A DNA stretch of 64,000 nt from CAVXHQ01 sp963789535 (GCA_963789535.1 CAWBKU010000004.1:124001-188000); one strand, 5' to 3'. Positions 50,597 through 61,137 are shown, numbered from the stretch's first letter. Notes: generated from the sequence alone by a model not told the origin. Translations and numbers: made by a program.

Positions 50597-53527
50597 GCAT
50601 CCGCCCTCCCTGCCCGTCGACGAACACCGGCGAGACCACCTCGCACAGCGTCTCGATGCCGCGCAGGTGGTCGACCAGGCGGATCCTCTCTCCCAGCCGC
50701 GCGGCACCGCAATGAAGGAACGCGAGCGCGATCATATGGCCCAGCGTCGGCGAATGGCAGACCGAGGTGACGTGCCCCTCGGCCTCTGTCCGCACGGCGG
50801 GGGCGTCGGGCGCAAAGAGATGCGCGCCGGCGGTCAGGATGCCGTCCCGGTCGACGGGCCGCAGACCGATCAGACCGCGCCGGTATGTCGTCGTCAGGCC
50901 GGCCCGCCGCGACGCGGGCCGCCCGATGCTGTCCTTGTCCCTGACCATCGCGGCCATGCCGAGGTCGCCCGCCGTCACGCGCCCGTCGATCTCGGCATGG
51001 GTAACGAAGCCCTTTTCGATCCGCAGGACGTTCAGCGCCTCCATCCCGTAAGGCCCGCCGCCCATCGCCTCGGCCTGCGCCAGCAGCAGGCGCCAGAGGC
51101 TGTCGCCATAGCCCACGGGCACCGCGATTTCATAGGCCTGCTCGCCCGAGAACGAGATCCGGAACAGGCGCCCGGCGACGCCGCCGATCCGCGCCGCACC
51201 GCAGGCCATATAGGGCAGGTCCGCGTCGGTGGTGGCCACATCCAGCAGCGTGTTCAGAAGGTCGCGCGCACGCGGCCCGGCGACCGAGAACTGCGCCCAG
51301 ACCTCGGTCACGCTGGCGATGGTCACGTCGAGGTCGGGGCGCAGCACCTGAGCGGCGTGGTCGAGGTGGCGCATCACGAGGCCCGCCGCAGCCGTCGTCG
51401 TCGTGATGACGAAGTGCTGCGGCCCCAGACGCGCGGCGGTGCCGTCGTCCATCACGTGCCCGTCCTCGCGCAGCATCAGGCCATAGCGGACGCGGCCCTC
51501 CTTCAGGGTCGAGATCGTATTCGTGTAGGCAAAGTCCAGAAATGCCGCCGCATCCGGCCCCTGGATGTCGATTTTTCCCAAGGTCGAGACGTCGCAGACA
51601 CCGACGCAGGTGCGCACCATGTCGACCTCGCGGTCGCAGGCCTCGCGCCACGTCGTCTCGCCCGGGTGCGGGTAGTAGGAGGGGCGATACCACAGCCCCG
51701 CCTCGATCATCGGCGCGCCCCGCGCGACGGTGGCGGCATGGCTCGTCGTCAGGCGCTGCGGCGCGAACCCCATGCCCTGCGATCCGGCCCCCATCGCGGC
51801 GATGGAGACCGGCGCATAGGGCGGGCGGAAGGTCGTCGTGCCGGTCGCGGCGATCGTGCGGCCCGTGGCGTCGGCGAGGACCGCGACGGCGGAGACGTTC
51901 GACGCCTTGCCCTGATCGGTGGCCATACCTTGCGTCGTATAGCGCTTCATGTGCTCGACGGAGGTGAAATTCTCCTGCGCGGCCAGACGGATATCCTTCA
52001 CATGCACGTCGTTCTGGAAATCGAGCCACTTGCGGCCCCGCCCCTCGACGACCCAGAGGGGCGTGATGGCATAGACCCGCGCCTCGGCCCCGGGGGCCGC
52101 GTATTTCGGGGTTTTCAGGCCCAGCGTCTTCAACGCCTGCGCCGCCGCCCGGTGCCCGTCGGCGAGGCAGTCGGGCGTCGAGAAGAGGCCGCGCGCGGCG
52201 CCCGCCGGGATCAGGCCGGGGACGGCGTTGGGGCCGTCGGCGGGAACGAAGCTCTGGATGCCCTCGTCCCAGACGGGCCGCGCGCCCATGTGGCACGTCA
52301 GATGCACGGCGGGGTTCCAGCCGCCCGTCATGGCGAGGCAATCGGCGCGGATGTTGCGCCGCCCGCCGCCATGTTCGACGGTGATATGGTCGAGGCCGTG
52401 CCGCCCGGCGGTGCCGGTGATGCGGGCGTTGGTGAAGACGGGGTAGTCGGCGCGGGGCGCGTCCTCGCCCGGCAGGATCAGCGCCGCGATGCGGACCCCG
52501 GCGGCGGCCAGATCGCGCGCGGTGCGGGCGGCGTCGTCCGTATTGCCATAGATGGCGACCGCGCGCCCCGGCGCCACGCCCCAGCGGTGCAGATAGGCGC
52601 GCACCGCGCCCGCCATCATGATGCCGGGGCGGTCGTTGTTGGGGAAGGCGACGGGCCGTTCGATGGCGCCGCCCGCCAGCACGGCGGCGCGCGCGGTGAT
52701 CCGCCAGAAACATTCGCGGGGGGCATCGCCGGACGCGGTGTGCAGCGCGACCCGTTCCAGCGCGCCGTAGATGCCGCCGTCGTAGGCGCCGGTCACGGTG
52801 GTCCGCGTCATGAGGCGCACGTTCGGCAGCGACGCCAGTTCGGCCAGAACCTCGCCGGCCCAGTCGTGCGCCTCCACGCCCGCGATATCCTCGACCTCGG
52901 CGAGGCACCGCCCGCCCATCCGGAAATCCTCGTCCGCGAGGATCACGTCCGCCCCCGCCCGCCCGGCGGTCAGCGCCGCCATCAGGCCGGTCGGCCCCGC
53001 GCCGATCACCAGCAGGTCGCAAAAGGCGAACGCCTTCTCATAGGGCTCGTCGTTGTGCAGGCCGGACAGCGCACCGAGGCCCGCGGCGCGGCGGATCGCG
53101 GGCTCGTAGAGCCGCTCCCAGAAGGCGCGGGGCCACATGAACGTCTTGTAGTAGAACCCCGCGCCGAGGAACGGGGCCATCAGGTCGTTGATCGCGAGTG
53201 CATCGAACCGCAGCGAGGGAAAGCGGTTCTGGCTCTGCGCGTCGAGCCCGTCGAAGAGTTCGGCCACCGTGGCGCGCACGTTCGGCACCGCCCGCGCGCC
53301 GTGGCCGATGCGGACCAGCGCGTTCGGCTCCTCCGACCCCGCCGTCACGATGCCGCGCGGACGGTGATACTTGAAACTGCGGCCGACGAGGCGGACGCCG
53401 CCCGCCAGCAGCGCCGAGGCAAGGGTGTCGCCCTGTCGTCCGGCATAGCGGCGCCCGTCGAAGCGGAACCCGACCTCGGCGCCCGGCCCGAGCCGTCCTG
53501 GCCGTCGAGGCGGTACGGTCCGGTCAC
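50589..53527 (-). CDS. soxA: Sarcosine oxidase subunit alpha, frameshifted near 53499
   Basis: Large subunit that binds NAD+ and folate and, with SoxB, demethylates sarcosine to glycine with H2O2 and 5,10-methylene-THF. N-terminal 2Fe2S-fold region with 'GRSFKYHRPRGIV', a Rossmann 'LLVIGAGPTGLMAALTAGRAGADV' domain, and a C-terminal GcvT-like folate domain ('GVCDVSTLGKIDIQGPDAAAFLD', 'GLRPVDRDGILTAG'). GTG start at 53527 overlaps the soxD stop by four bases. As read, the first ~10 codons and the rest are in different frames: one base seems missing in GGCTCGGG near 53499; GGCCTCGGG would give 'DGLGPGAEVGFRFDGR' and 979 residues, normal for SoxA. Confidence 0.9.
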
Positions 53528-53781
53528 GCGGCCCCCTCGCCCGCCAGCGCAGCGCCGTGGACCGCGTGCGTCACGGTATCGCGGTGCACCACGGCCCAGG
53601 TGCCGCAGGGGTCGTGATACCACAGGTCGCGGGTGGCACCCGCCGGGTTGTCGCGCAGGTGGAGGTAGTCGTCCCAGTCCGCGTCGAAGGTCTCGATGGC
53701 TTCAGGACGCGCGAGGGCCGCGCCATGATAGGTGAACTCCCGCCGGTCGCGGGTGCCGCAGTGGGGGCAGGTCAGGCGCAT
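53524..53781 (-). CDS. soxD: Sarcosine oxidase subunit delta
   Basis: 85-residue zinc-binding small subunit. 'MRLTCPHCGTRDRREFTYHG' supplies a CxxC pair at Cys5/Cys8; further ligands are expected in 'WYHDPCGTWAVVHRDTVTH', which is the SoxD signature. It stabilises the complex. Encoded between soxB (nine bases upstream) and soxA (four-base overlap). Confidence 0.95.
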   Translation of the reverse strand: MRLTCPHCGTRDRREFTYHGAALARPEAIETFDADWDDYLHLRDNPAGATRDLWYHDPCGTWAVVHRDTVTHAVHGAALAGEGAA

Positions 53782-53790
53782 GGCGCGGCC

Positions 53791-55049
53791 TTAATGGAGG
53801 TTATGCTGCGCACCCGTCCCCTCCTCGTCCATCAATCCGTATCCCGTGCGGAACCGGTCGAGCCGATACCCCATCGCCGTCTCGTGCGGGTGGTCCGTCG
53901 CCATCAGGTGCGCCATCGCGATACCCGCTTGCAGGGCACCGCCTTGAACCCGCCATAGCACCAGCCGCAGTCGATATAGAGGCCGGCGGTATCGGTGCGG
54001 TCGATGATCGGCGAGCCGTCGGGGGTCATGTCCATGATCCCGCCCCAGCTTCGCAGCACCTTTGCCTTGCCGATCATCGGCATCAGCGTCATCGCGGCGT
54101 CCATCACGTGTTCCTTCATCGGCAGGTTGCCGCGCGACGCATAGGAGGCATAGAAATCGAGGTCGCCGCCGAAGACGAGGCCGCCCTTGTCGGACTGGCT
54201 GATGTAGAAGTGGCCCATCCCGAAGCTCACGACATGGTCGATCACCGGTTTCAGCCCCTCGGTGACGAAGGCCTGCAGGACGTGGCTCTCGACCGGCAGG
54301 CGCATCCCCGCCATCGCCGCCACCTGACCGGAGCGGCCTGCGGTGACGATCCCCACCTTGGGCGCGCGGATGGCACCGCGGGTCGTCTGGACGCCGGTGA
54401 CGCGGCCGTTCTCGATGTCGATGCCGGTCACTTCGCAGTTCTGGATCAGGTCGACGCCGCGCCGGTCGGCGCCGCGCGCATAGCCCCAGGCGACGGCATC
54501 GTGGCGCGCGGTGCCGCCGCGCGGGTGGTAGAGGCCGCCGTAGATCGGGAACCGCGTGTTGTCGAAATCGAGGTAGGGGAGGTGCGCGCGCACCCCTTCG
54601 CGGTCGAGCAGGATCGCATCGTCGCCCTGATTTATCATCGCGTTGCCGCGCCGCGCGAAGGCGTCGCGCTGGCCGTCGGAATGGAACAGGTTTATCAGGC
54701 CGCGCTGGCTGTGCATCACGTTGTAGTTGAGGTCGGCCTCGAGCCCCTCCCACAGTTTAAGGGAGTGGGAGTAGAACTCGGAATTGCCGGGCAGGAAGTA
54801 GTTGGCGCGCACGATGGTGGTGTTGCGCCCGATGTTGCCCTGCCCCAGCGCGCCCTTTTCGAGGACCGCGATATTGGTCAGGCCGTGGTTCTTCGCCAGA
54901 TAGTAGGCGGTCGACAGCCCATGCCCGCCGCCGCCGATGACGATGGCGTCGTAGGCGGGTTTGGGTTCGGGCGTGCGCCATTGCGGCGTCCAGCCGCGCT
55001 GACCGCGCAGCCCCTCCCACAGCACCCGAAATCCTGAATAGCGGCCCAT
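53791..55049 (-). CDS. soxB: Sarcosine oxidase subunit beta, two apparent insertions near 53920-53933
   Basis: FAD/FMN subunit where sarcosine is oxidised. 'YDAIVIGGGGHGLSTAYYLAKNHG' at the N-terminus is the FAD dinucleotide loop; 'GALGQGNIGRNTTIVRANYF' carries the flavin region, and 'YIDCGWCYGGFKAVP' precedes the break. Removing an extra T (53933) and an extra C (53920) restores PASGYAMAHLMATDHP and the usual C-terminus 'GYGLMDEEGTGAQHNLH', giving 418 residues, exactly the family size. Without repair the frame ends early at 53904. First gene of soxBDAG. Confidence 0.9.
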
Positions 55050-55145
55050 CTGCCCCCTCCGTCACGATCGCACACTATCGGGCACGCCAGCAGGTGCAAC
55101 GCCGGTTTGCGACGAAAGGTGACGGATAGGGATCTGCCACCGCGA

Positions 55146-55790
55146 TCAGCCGGGCGTGGCCGCGATACCGGCCCACCCGGCAACTTTTCGATACGCCTCT
55201 TCCAACGGAATCGGCAGTGCCCGGGTCGGGATCACGAGGAAGGCGATATCGTTCGCCACGATCAAATGATCGCCTGACACCTCGACCCGGTCGCGCGAGG
55301 AATACCAGCTACAGTCGACGGTCCTGTGCGCCTCGGACCACCCAAATCCGTCGGCAGAGATCGTCGCGACGATTTCTGTGCCGATCCTATCCGCGAAGAG
55401 GCGTCGAACCAGAAGCCGCAGAACGAGCTGTAGTCTGGCGATGGCAATCGACGTGACCAGAGAGGTGCCCGCGACGATGAGGAATCCTAGGAGCGGCGTG
55501 ACTTGAGCCGGAACCGACACCGTTCGCAATACGACATACGCTTCGTCGGCCACGGTCTCGCGACCGTAGACGAGGGCGAAGAAGATCGCGAAGGCCGGCA
55601 GGAGCCCGACTGCATTGCACTGCACGAAGTATTGCCAACTGGTGCGGACGCGCGCATTTGCTCGCGTCGTCGCGATCGCATGGCTTTTTCGTAGTGCTCG
55701 TCGCCAGGCGGGGAAATCCTGCGGACCGGGGGTGTAGGTAACCCGAATGACATCCTTGGGCGTCCATGGTCCGGTCGTGTCGTTGACCAT
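55146..55790 (-). CDS. Membrane protein with YcxB-like C-terminus
   Basis: 214 residues. Two adjacent hydrophobic segments (about residues 58-78 and 96-118) are followed by a soluble C-terminal domain with 'VEVSGDHLIVANDIAFLVIPTRALP', resembling the YcxB-like domain (PF14317) found at the C-terminus of small membrane proteins. Function unknown. The DNA here is visibly less GC-rich than its neighbours and uses more A/T-ending codons, which may indicate recent acquisition. Lies between soxB and gdh on the same strand but with its own spacing of over 95 bases on each side. Confidence 0.65.
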   Translation of the reverse strand: MVNDTTGPWTPKDVIRVTYTPGPQDFPAWRRALRKSHAIATTRANARVRTSWQYFVQCNAVGLLPAFAIFFALVYGRETVADEAYVVLRTVSVPAQVTPLLGFLIVAGTSLVTSIAIARLQLVLRLLVRRLFADRIGTEIVATISADGFGWSEAHRTVDCSWYSSRDRVEVSGDHLIVANDIAFLVIPTRALPIPLEEAYRKVAGWAGIAATPG

Positions 55791-55917
55791 AGCGCTTGCC
55801 TGCCTGAAACTACCTACGATTCAGGAATTTACTTACCTACATCGCGGAGAGACGGCAATTCCGTCGTCGTTGTTCAGGGCGCCCCGGCAGAACGTTCCGT
55901 CCCGCCGGGGCTGGTAT

Positions 55918-57365
55918 CTACAACCCCTTCGCCCGGTAACTCGCCGCGACCTTGCCGATGCTCACCAGATAGGCCGCGGTGCGCAGGTCGGGCACGTCGT
56001 CGCGGGTGCGCCAGACCTCGGCGATGGACTGGTAGGCGGCGCGCATCGTGTCGTCGAGGCCGGAGCGGACGAGTTCCAGCTCTCCCGCGCCGCGCAGGTA
56101 TTTGTCCTTGAAGCCGGGCGAGAGGGTCCATTTGATCGACCCGTCCGCACTGATCCGCTCGAGCTCGTCGACGATGAGCTGGTGACGGCTTTCCTCGGCG
56201 CGGCGCTGCATCCGGCCGAAGCGGATGTGGCTGAGGTTCTTGACCCACTCGAAATAGCTGACCGTGACGCCGCCCGCATTGGCATACATGTCGGGGATGA
56301 TGACGCAGCCCTTTTCGCGCAGGATATCGTCGGCGCCGGCCGTCACCGGGCCGTTCGCGGCCTCGATGATCAGCGGCGCCTTGATCCGCGCGGCGTTGCC
56401 GAGGTGGATAACGCCTTCGAGGGCGGCGGGGATCAGAATGTCGCAGGCCTCCTCGAGCAGGGCCGCGCCATCCGCATGGTGGTTCGCGTCCGGGTAGTCC
56501 GCCAAACCGCCATGCTTGGCAATCCATCGCCTTGACCGCCTCGACGTCGATGCCCGTTCTCGTCGTGCAGCGCGCCGTCGCGCTCGATGATGCCGATCAC
56601 CTTGCAGCCGTCCTCCTCGGACAGGAACTTGGCCGCGTGGTAGCCGACGTTGCCGAGGCCCTGCACGATGACCCGCTTGCCGTCGAGGGTGCCCGACAGG
56701 CCCGCGGCCTTTGCGTCCTGCGGATGCCGGAAGAATTCGCGCAGCGCGTATTGCACGCCGCGGCCCGTCGCCTCGGTCCGGCCCTGGATGCCGCCGGCGT
56801 TCAGCGGCTTGCCCGTGACGCAGGCGTTGCCGTTGATGTCGGTGGTCTTCATCCGTTTGTACTGGTCGGCGATCCACGCCATCTCGCGCTCGCCGGTGCC
56901 CATGTCGGGGGCGGGGACGTTCTGGGCGGGGTTGATGAGGTCGCGCTTGATCAGCTCATAGGCGAAGCGGCGGGTGATGAGCTCCAGCTCGTGCTCCTCC
57001 CACGCGCGCGGGTCGATCCGGAGGCCGCCCTTCGATCCGCCATAGGGCACTTCGACCAGGGCGCATTTGTAGGTCATCAGCGCCGCCAGCGCCTCGACCT
57101 CGTCCTGATGCACGCCGAGGGAATAGCGGATGCCGCCCTTGACCGGTTCCATGTGCTCGGAATGGACCGAGCGGTAGCCGGTGAACGTCTCGATCTTGCC
57201 GCGCAGGCGCACGCCGAAACGGACCGTGTAGGTCGCGTTGCAGACCCGGATCTTCTCCTCGAGGCCCGGCGACAGGTCCATCAGCTTGACGGCCCGGTTG
57301 AACATGATGTCGACGGATTCGCGAAAGCTGGGTTCCTGGACGGGGGTCTGGTCGATGGCGTTCAT
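55918..57365 (-). CDS. Glu/Leu/Phe/Val (glutamate) dehydrogenase, two apparent insertions
   Basis: NAD(P)-dependent oxidative deamination of glutamate to 2-oxoglutarate, or the reverse. 'KGGIRYSLGVHQDEVEALAALMTYKCALVEVPYGGSKGGLRIDP' (split) contains the catalytic GGSKGG with Lys112; 'VQGLGNVGYHAAKFL' is the Rossmann loop; the C-terminal half has 'DILIPAALEGVIHLGNA' and 'NAGGVTVSYFEWVKNL'. The frame is broken between: an extra G in AACGGGC (56553-56555) and an extra base before TGG (56527) separate the halves. Removing both reads 'ENGIDVEAVKAWIAKHGGL' and gives 481 residues, a normal size. Divergent from tadG. Confidence 0.9.
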
Positions 57366-57750
57366 CTGGGCGTATTCCTTGCCTGCGGCCCTGTCGGGTC
57401 CACGCGGTTGCATTGTGCAGCGGTGTCGCGCCGTTCCCGGGCGACCCGAAAAACATGGTTAAGGCTGATTCGTTAACGGCCTGCGAATTATGTCGCGGAT
57501 TGACCGAAAATCAGAAGCGTCGGCCGAACGGGCCTCCCTTCCCGCGCCGCCTGTTTCCCGACGATAGACAACCGACCCCGCCCCCGTCAAACTGTCGCCG
57601 AAACGGCAAGGTTTGGACGCATTCTGCGTAAAGCCCGCCGTATTTCCGCCACCTCGATCTGACAATCATGCCCCACGGCAAAAGGTCCGTGTCGGCAGGT
57701 CCTGCTCCTGCCGCAGTGCCTGCTGCCCCGTTGGAAGAGGATAATTGGTC
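57366..57750. other. 385-base divergent intergenic region (gdh / tadG)
   Basis: Holds promoters for the minus-strand glutamate dehydrogenase and the plus-strand TadG gene. Two GTTAA elements (around 57459 and 57472) and an AT-richer stretch at 57480-57515 (GAATTATG, GGATTGACCG) are the likeliest control area. TTAA spacing does not fit the CtrA consensus. A GAGGA ribosome-binding site precedes the tadG ATG. No gene found inside. Confidence 0.4.
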
Positions 57751-59428
57751 ATGCCACGCCGCGACGCCCCCCACACGACCCCTGCCGCCCCCGAGTCCGC
57801 GGGGCGTCTGTCGCGTCCCACCTCCCGCATCGTGCGGCGCCTGATGCGCCGGTTCGGCCGCGACGAGGACGGCTCGATGATCGTCTTCACCCTGTTCCTC
57901 ATCCTGATGATGCTGCTCATGGGCGGCATCGCCGTCGACATGATGCGCTTCGAGAACAACCGCACCCGCCTTCAGGGCGCCATCGACCGCGCGGTGCTGG
58001 CCGCCGCCGACCTCGACGTCTGCCTCGACCCGTCCCGCGACCCCGTAGCCGTCGTGCAGGACTATGTCGCGGTCAGCGGCTTTGCCGGTCAGGTCGGCAA
58101 CATCCAGGTGCAGCGCGGCTTCAACTCGTGCCAGGTGTCGGCGGATGCACGCATCGAGGTAAATACCATCTTCATGAAGATGGTGAACGTCGACCAGCTC
58201 GCCGCGCCCGCCACTTCCGCCGCGACGGAGAGCCTCGACGAGGTCGAGGTGAGCCTCGTGCTCGACGTCTCCGGCTCGATGGGCCGCGACGGCCGGATCG
58301 AGGCGCTGCGCCCGGCGGCGTCCGAATTCGTCGAGTCGGTGCTCGACAGCATCGAGGACGGCCACGCGACGATCTCGATCGTGCCCTACGACACGCAGGT
58401 CAACATCGGCCCCGACATGTTCGCGCAATACCTGACGCGCTATAACCACACCTACAGCTATTGCCTCGACCTGCCGTCGAACCTCTATTCCCGCACCGAC
58501 ATCCCGTTGCAGACCCGCTACGATCAGGCCGCGCACTTCGATGCGGACTCGGGCTACAATTCTAGCTCGATCCGTCCGGCAACCCGCTTTGCCTGCAACC
58601 CGCGGCCATCGGCCTGGGTCCTGCCGTTCCAGGACGATGTCGGGACGCTTCAGACCTATATCAACGCTCTTCAGCCGAACGAGTGGACGTCGATCGAGAT
58701 GGGCGCGAAATGGGGCGTGGCGCTGCTCGACCCCGGCACGCGGGACGTCACCGTCGGCCTCGTCGGGCTCGGCCGTGTCGAGGCGCAGTATGCGAGCCGC
58801 CCGCTCGACTACAATACAGACCAGTCCCTCAAGGTGCTGGTCCTCATGACGGACGGCGAGAACACCCGGGACTATGTGATGAGCAACACCCGGCGCCAGC
58901 AGGTCTCGGACATCTGGTTCCAGGACCGGTCGGGGACCAACGAGCGCTTCTTCGTCGACCAGCAAGAGGTGAACGATACCGACCGCGACAACCGCTTGGA
59001 ACGAGCGCTACTTCGTCGCCGACACCAATCCGGTCGCCTTCAATTCGAGGTTCTGGGACAATACCCGCCAGGGCGTCCGGCTGACCTGGCAGGAAGTCTG
59101 GGCGATGATGCCGGTGCGCGAGCAGGCCTATCAGATGCGCTACCGTCAATACAACAACGCCTCGACCTATTATTCCTGGTACGACGACCTCATCACCATC
59201 ACCTATCAGGACGAGAAGGACGCGCGCCTGGCGCAGATCTGCACCGCCGCCAAGAACCGCGGCATCGTGATCTTCACCATCGGCTTCATGGTGACGGAAC
59301 GCGCTGCCCAGGTGATGTCGTCCTGCGCCACGTCGCCGAACCACTTCTACCGGATCGCCGACCTCGACATCGCCAGCGCCTTCGACTCGATCGCGAACCA
59401 GATTTCCCAACTGAGGCTGATCAGATGA
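57751..59428 (+). CDS. TadG-like pilus protein with von Willebrand A domain, frameshifted at ~58996
   Basis: 558-residue TadG-related protein of the tight-adherence (Flp) pilus machinery or its secreted relatives. A Flp/Tad N-terminal helix ('DEDGSMIVFTLFLILMMLLMGGIAVDMMRFE', split) anchors it in the membrane; a vWA domain follows with MIDAS DVSGSMG at residues 172-178 and 'LMTDGENTRDY'. An extra T at 58996-58997 breaks the frame; CGC-TGG-AAC instead of CGC-TTG-GAA restores 'NRWNERYFVADTNPVAFN' and leads to the C-terminus ending at 59428. Overlaps the TadE gene by four bases. Confidence 0.88.
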
Positions 59429-59991
59429 GCCGTCCCCTCCTCGCGCCGCTCGGGCGCCACATCGCCCGGTTCGCCCGCGACGAGCGCGGCAACGGCACCA
59501 TCGAGTTCGTGCTCTTCGTGCCGTTCTTCCTGATGCTGTTCCTGTCGACGTTCGAGATGGGGATGCTGATGGTGCGCCAGACCATGCTGGACCGCGGTCT
59601 CGACTTCACCGTGCGGATCATCGGCCTGAACCTGATGGTCGACGCCTCCGGTGATCAGGTCGTGAACCGCGCCAACATCTCGCGCTCGATCTGCTTTTTC
59701 TCGGGCGGCATGATCCCCGACTGCACCAACCGCCTGCGCGTCGAGATGGTGCGCGCAAATCCGCACAACTGGAACCGCCTGCCACTGGCGCCCGATTGCG
59801 TCAACGTGGACGAGCCGGCCGAACCCGTCACCAGCCTGACCGTCGGCACGGCGAACGAGTTGATGTTCATCCGCGCCTGTGCGCTGTTCGACCCCTACGC
59901 GCCGACCGCGGGCCTCGGCGCCGGACTACAGCGCCAGACCGGCGATCTCTATGCGATGTTCGCGACCAGCGCCTTTGTAGTGGAGCCCTGA
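59425..59991 (+). CDS. TadE-like minor pilin protein
   Basis: 188 residues. 'RDERGNGTIEFVLFVPFFLMLFLSTFEMGMLMVRQTMLDRG' (split) is the TadE/TadF prepilin-like segment: the G-x-x-x-x-E-F pattern before a hydrophobic helix is the expected TadV/prepilin-peptidase context. A periplasmic domain with four cysteines follows (Cys in 'SRSICFFSGGMIPDC', 'LAPDC' and 'RACALF'), which could form disulfides. Translationally coupled to tadG (ATGA). Confidence 0.85.
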   Translation: MSRPLLAPLGRHIARFARDERGNGTIEFVLFVPFFLMLFLSTFEMGMLMVRQTMLDRGLDFTVRIIGLNLMVDASGDQVVNRANISRSICFFSGGMIPDCTNRLRVEMVRANPHNWNRLPLAPDCVNVDEPAEPVTSLTVGTANELMFIRACALFDPYAPTAGLGAGLQRQTGDLYAMFATSAFVVEP

Positions 59992-59994
59992 GCC

Positions 59995-60609
59995 ATGACC
60001 ACGTCCCACCCCTCGGCCGCCCGCGCCCTGCGCACCCGCATCGTCCGATTTGCGCGCGACGAGAGCGGCTCGCAGTCGGTCGAGGCGATGCTGATGCTGC
60101 CGATCATGATCTGGTGCTTCCTTGCCACCTATGTCTTCTTCGACGCCTACCGGTTGCAGACGATCAACATCAAGGCAGGCAAAGCCATCGGCGACATCAT
60201 CAGCCGCCAGGTCGGCTATATCACGCCCGAGTTCATCGACTCGATGTGGGATCTGCAACAGGCCCTGATCCAGAGCCGCTCGCCCGCGCGGCTGCGCGTC
60301 ACCGCCTTCCGCTACCGCGCCAACGACGACACCCACAGGGTCTGCTGGTCGCAGACCCGGGGCGGCGGCGCGGATGTGACCAACGCACGGCTGGCGACGA
60401 TGCGCGCCGGAATACCGATCATGACCGACGGCGAGGTCGGCATCGTGATCCAGACGCAGGTCGACTACGAGCCGATCTACGGCGCGGGGATTGCAGACAT
60501 GTCGATGGACGATTTCATCATTACCCGCCCGCGTTTCACCGGGCAGATCCTGTTCAACACCGTCAACGACACCGGCACCTCGGCCACCGAGGTCTGGAAC
60601 TGCCCGTAA
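59995..60609 (+). CDS. TadE/TadG-family pilus protein
   Basis: 204 residues with a pseudopilin-like N-terminus: 'ARDESGSQSVEAMLMLPIMIWCFLATYVFFDAY' (split), again with G-x-x-x-V-E before a hydrophobic helix. The periplasmic part has 'RLRVTAFRYRANDDTHRVCWSQT' and 'FNTVNDTGTSATEVWNCP' with two cysteines. Starts three bases after the previous gene, so tadG-tadE-this gene form one transcript. The core tad ATPase and platform genes are not in the window. Confidence 0.82.
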   Translation: MTTSHPSAARALRTRIVRFARDESGSQSVEAMLMLPIMIWCFLATYVFFDAYRLQTINIKAGKAIGDIISRQVGYITPEFIDSMWDLQQALIQSRSPARLRVTAFRYRANDDTHRVCWSQTRGGGADVTNARLATMRAGIPIMTDGEVGIVIQTQVDYEPIYGAGIADMSMDDFIITRPRFTGQILFNTVNDTGTSATEVWNCP

Positions 60610-60633
60610 GGTCCGGGGTCGGCACCGGTGCGG

Positions 60634-61137
60634 TCAGCGCCGGTTCCGCACCTCGAGCCAGAGGGCCATCTGCTCGCCCATGAACCGCGTCGGCCGTCCG
60701 GGCAGAACACCACCGACACCGATGCGGCGCCCCAGCCGCCACCACAGGCCGGGACGCCAGGCGCGCGGGCCCTTGGTCCTCAGCACGACCGAGAACCCGT
60801 TGCTGGGCTTGGCCGCGAACGACCCGCGCTCCACCCTCTCGATATCGTCCCAGAGCGCCAGAACCGTGCCCGCGCTGTCGCGCAGCCCGTCGGCGTCGAG
60901 CACGACCGACAGCATCGTCGCGCGGCGCATCCGTTCCGCCGCCACCAGGAACGCCGCGCCGAGCGCGATCAACGCGACCGTCCGCAGGGCGCCGCCCCCC
61001 GCCTGCACGCCCCCCCAGACGATGAGTGCGCCCAGCAGATAGAGCGCCGCCAGCGCCAGCATCCTTCGCGCCGGCGAGGCGGAAACCTCGACGGCCGGCG
61101 GCGGCATCAGGGCGGCGGCGTCGTGCAGGGCACTCAT
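60634..61137 (-). CDS. Membrane protein of unknown function
   Basis: 167 residues with two hydrophobic segments (about 26-45 and 51-68) and a C-terminal soluble part containing 'VVLDADGLRDSAGTVLALWDDIERVERGSF', reminiscent of PH-like domains of small membrane proteins (STM3941 type), and 'RIGVGGVLPGRPTRFMGEQMALWLEVRNRR'. Function unknown. Convergent with the Tad genes. Confidence 0.65.
   Translation of the reverse strand: MSALHDAAALMPPPAVEVSASPARRMLALAALYLLGALIVWGGVQAGGGALRTVALIALGAAFLVAAERMRRATMLSVVLDADGLRDSAGTVLALWDDIERVERGSFAAKPSNGFSVVLRTKGPRAWRPGLWWRLGRRIGVGGVLPGRPTRFMGEQMALWLEVRNRR

Noticed and set aside
50487..53735. Plus-strand open frame of about 1,080 codons opposite soxA
   Set aside because: Antisense shadow of a GC-rich gene; the minus strand encodes sarcosine oxidase with clear motifs.
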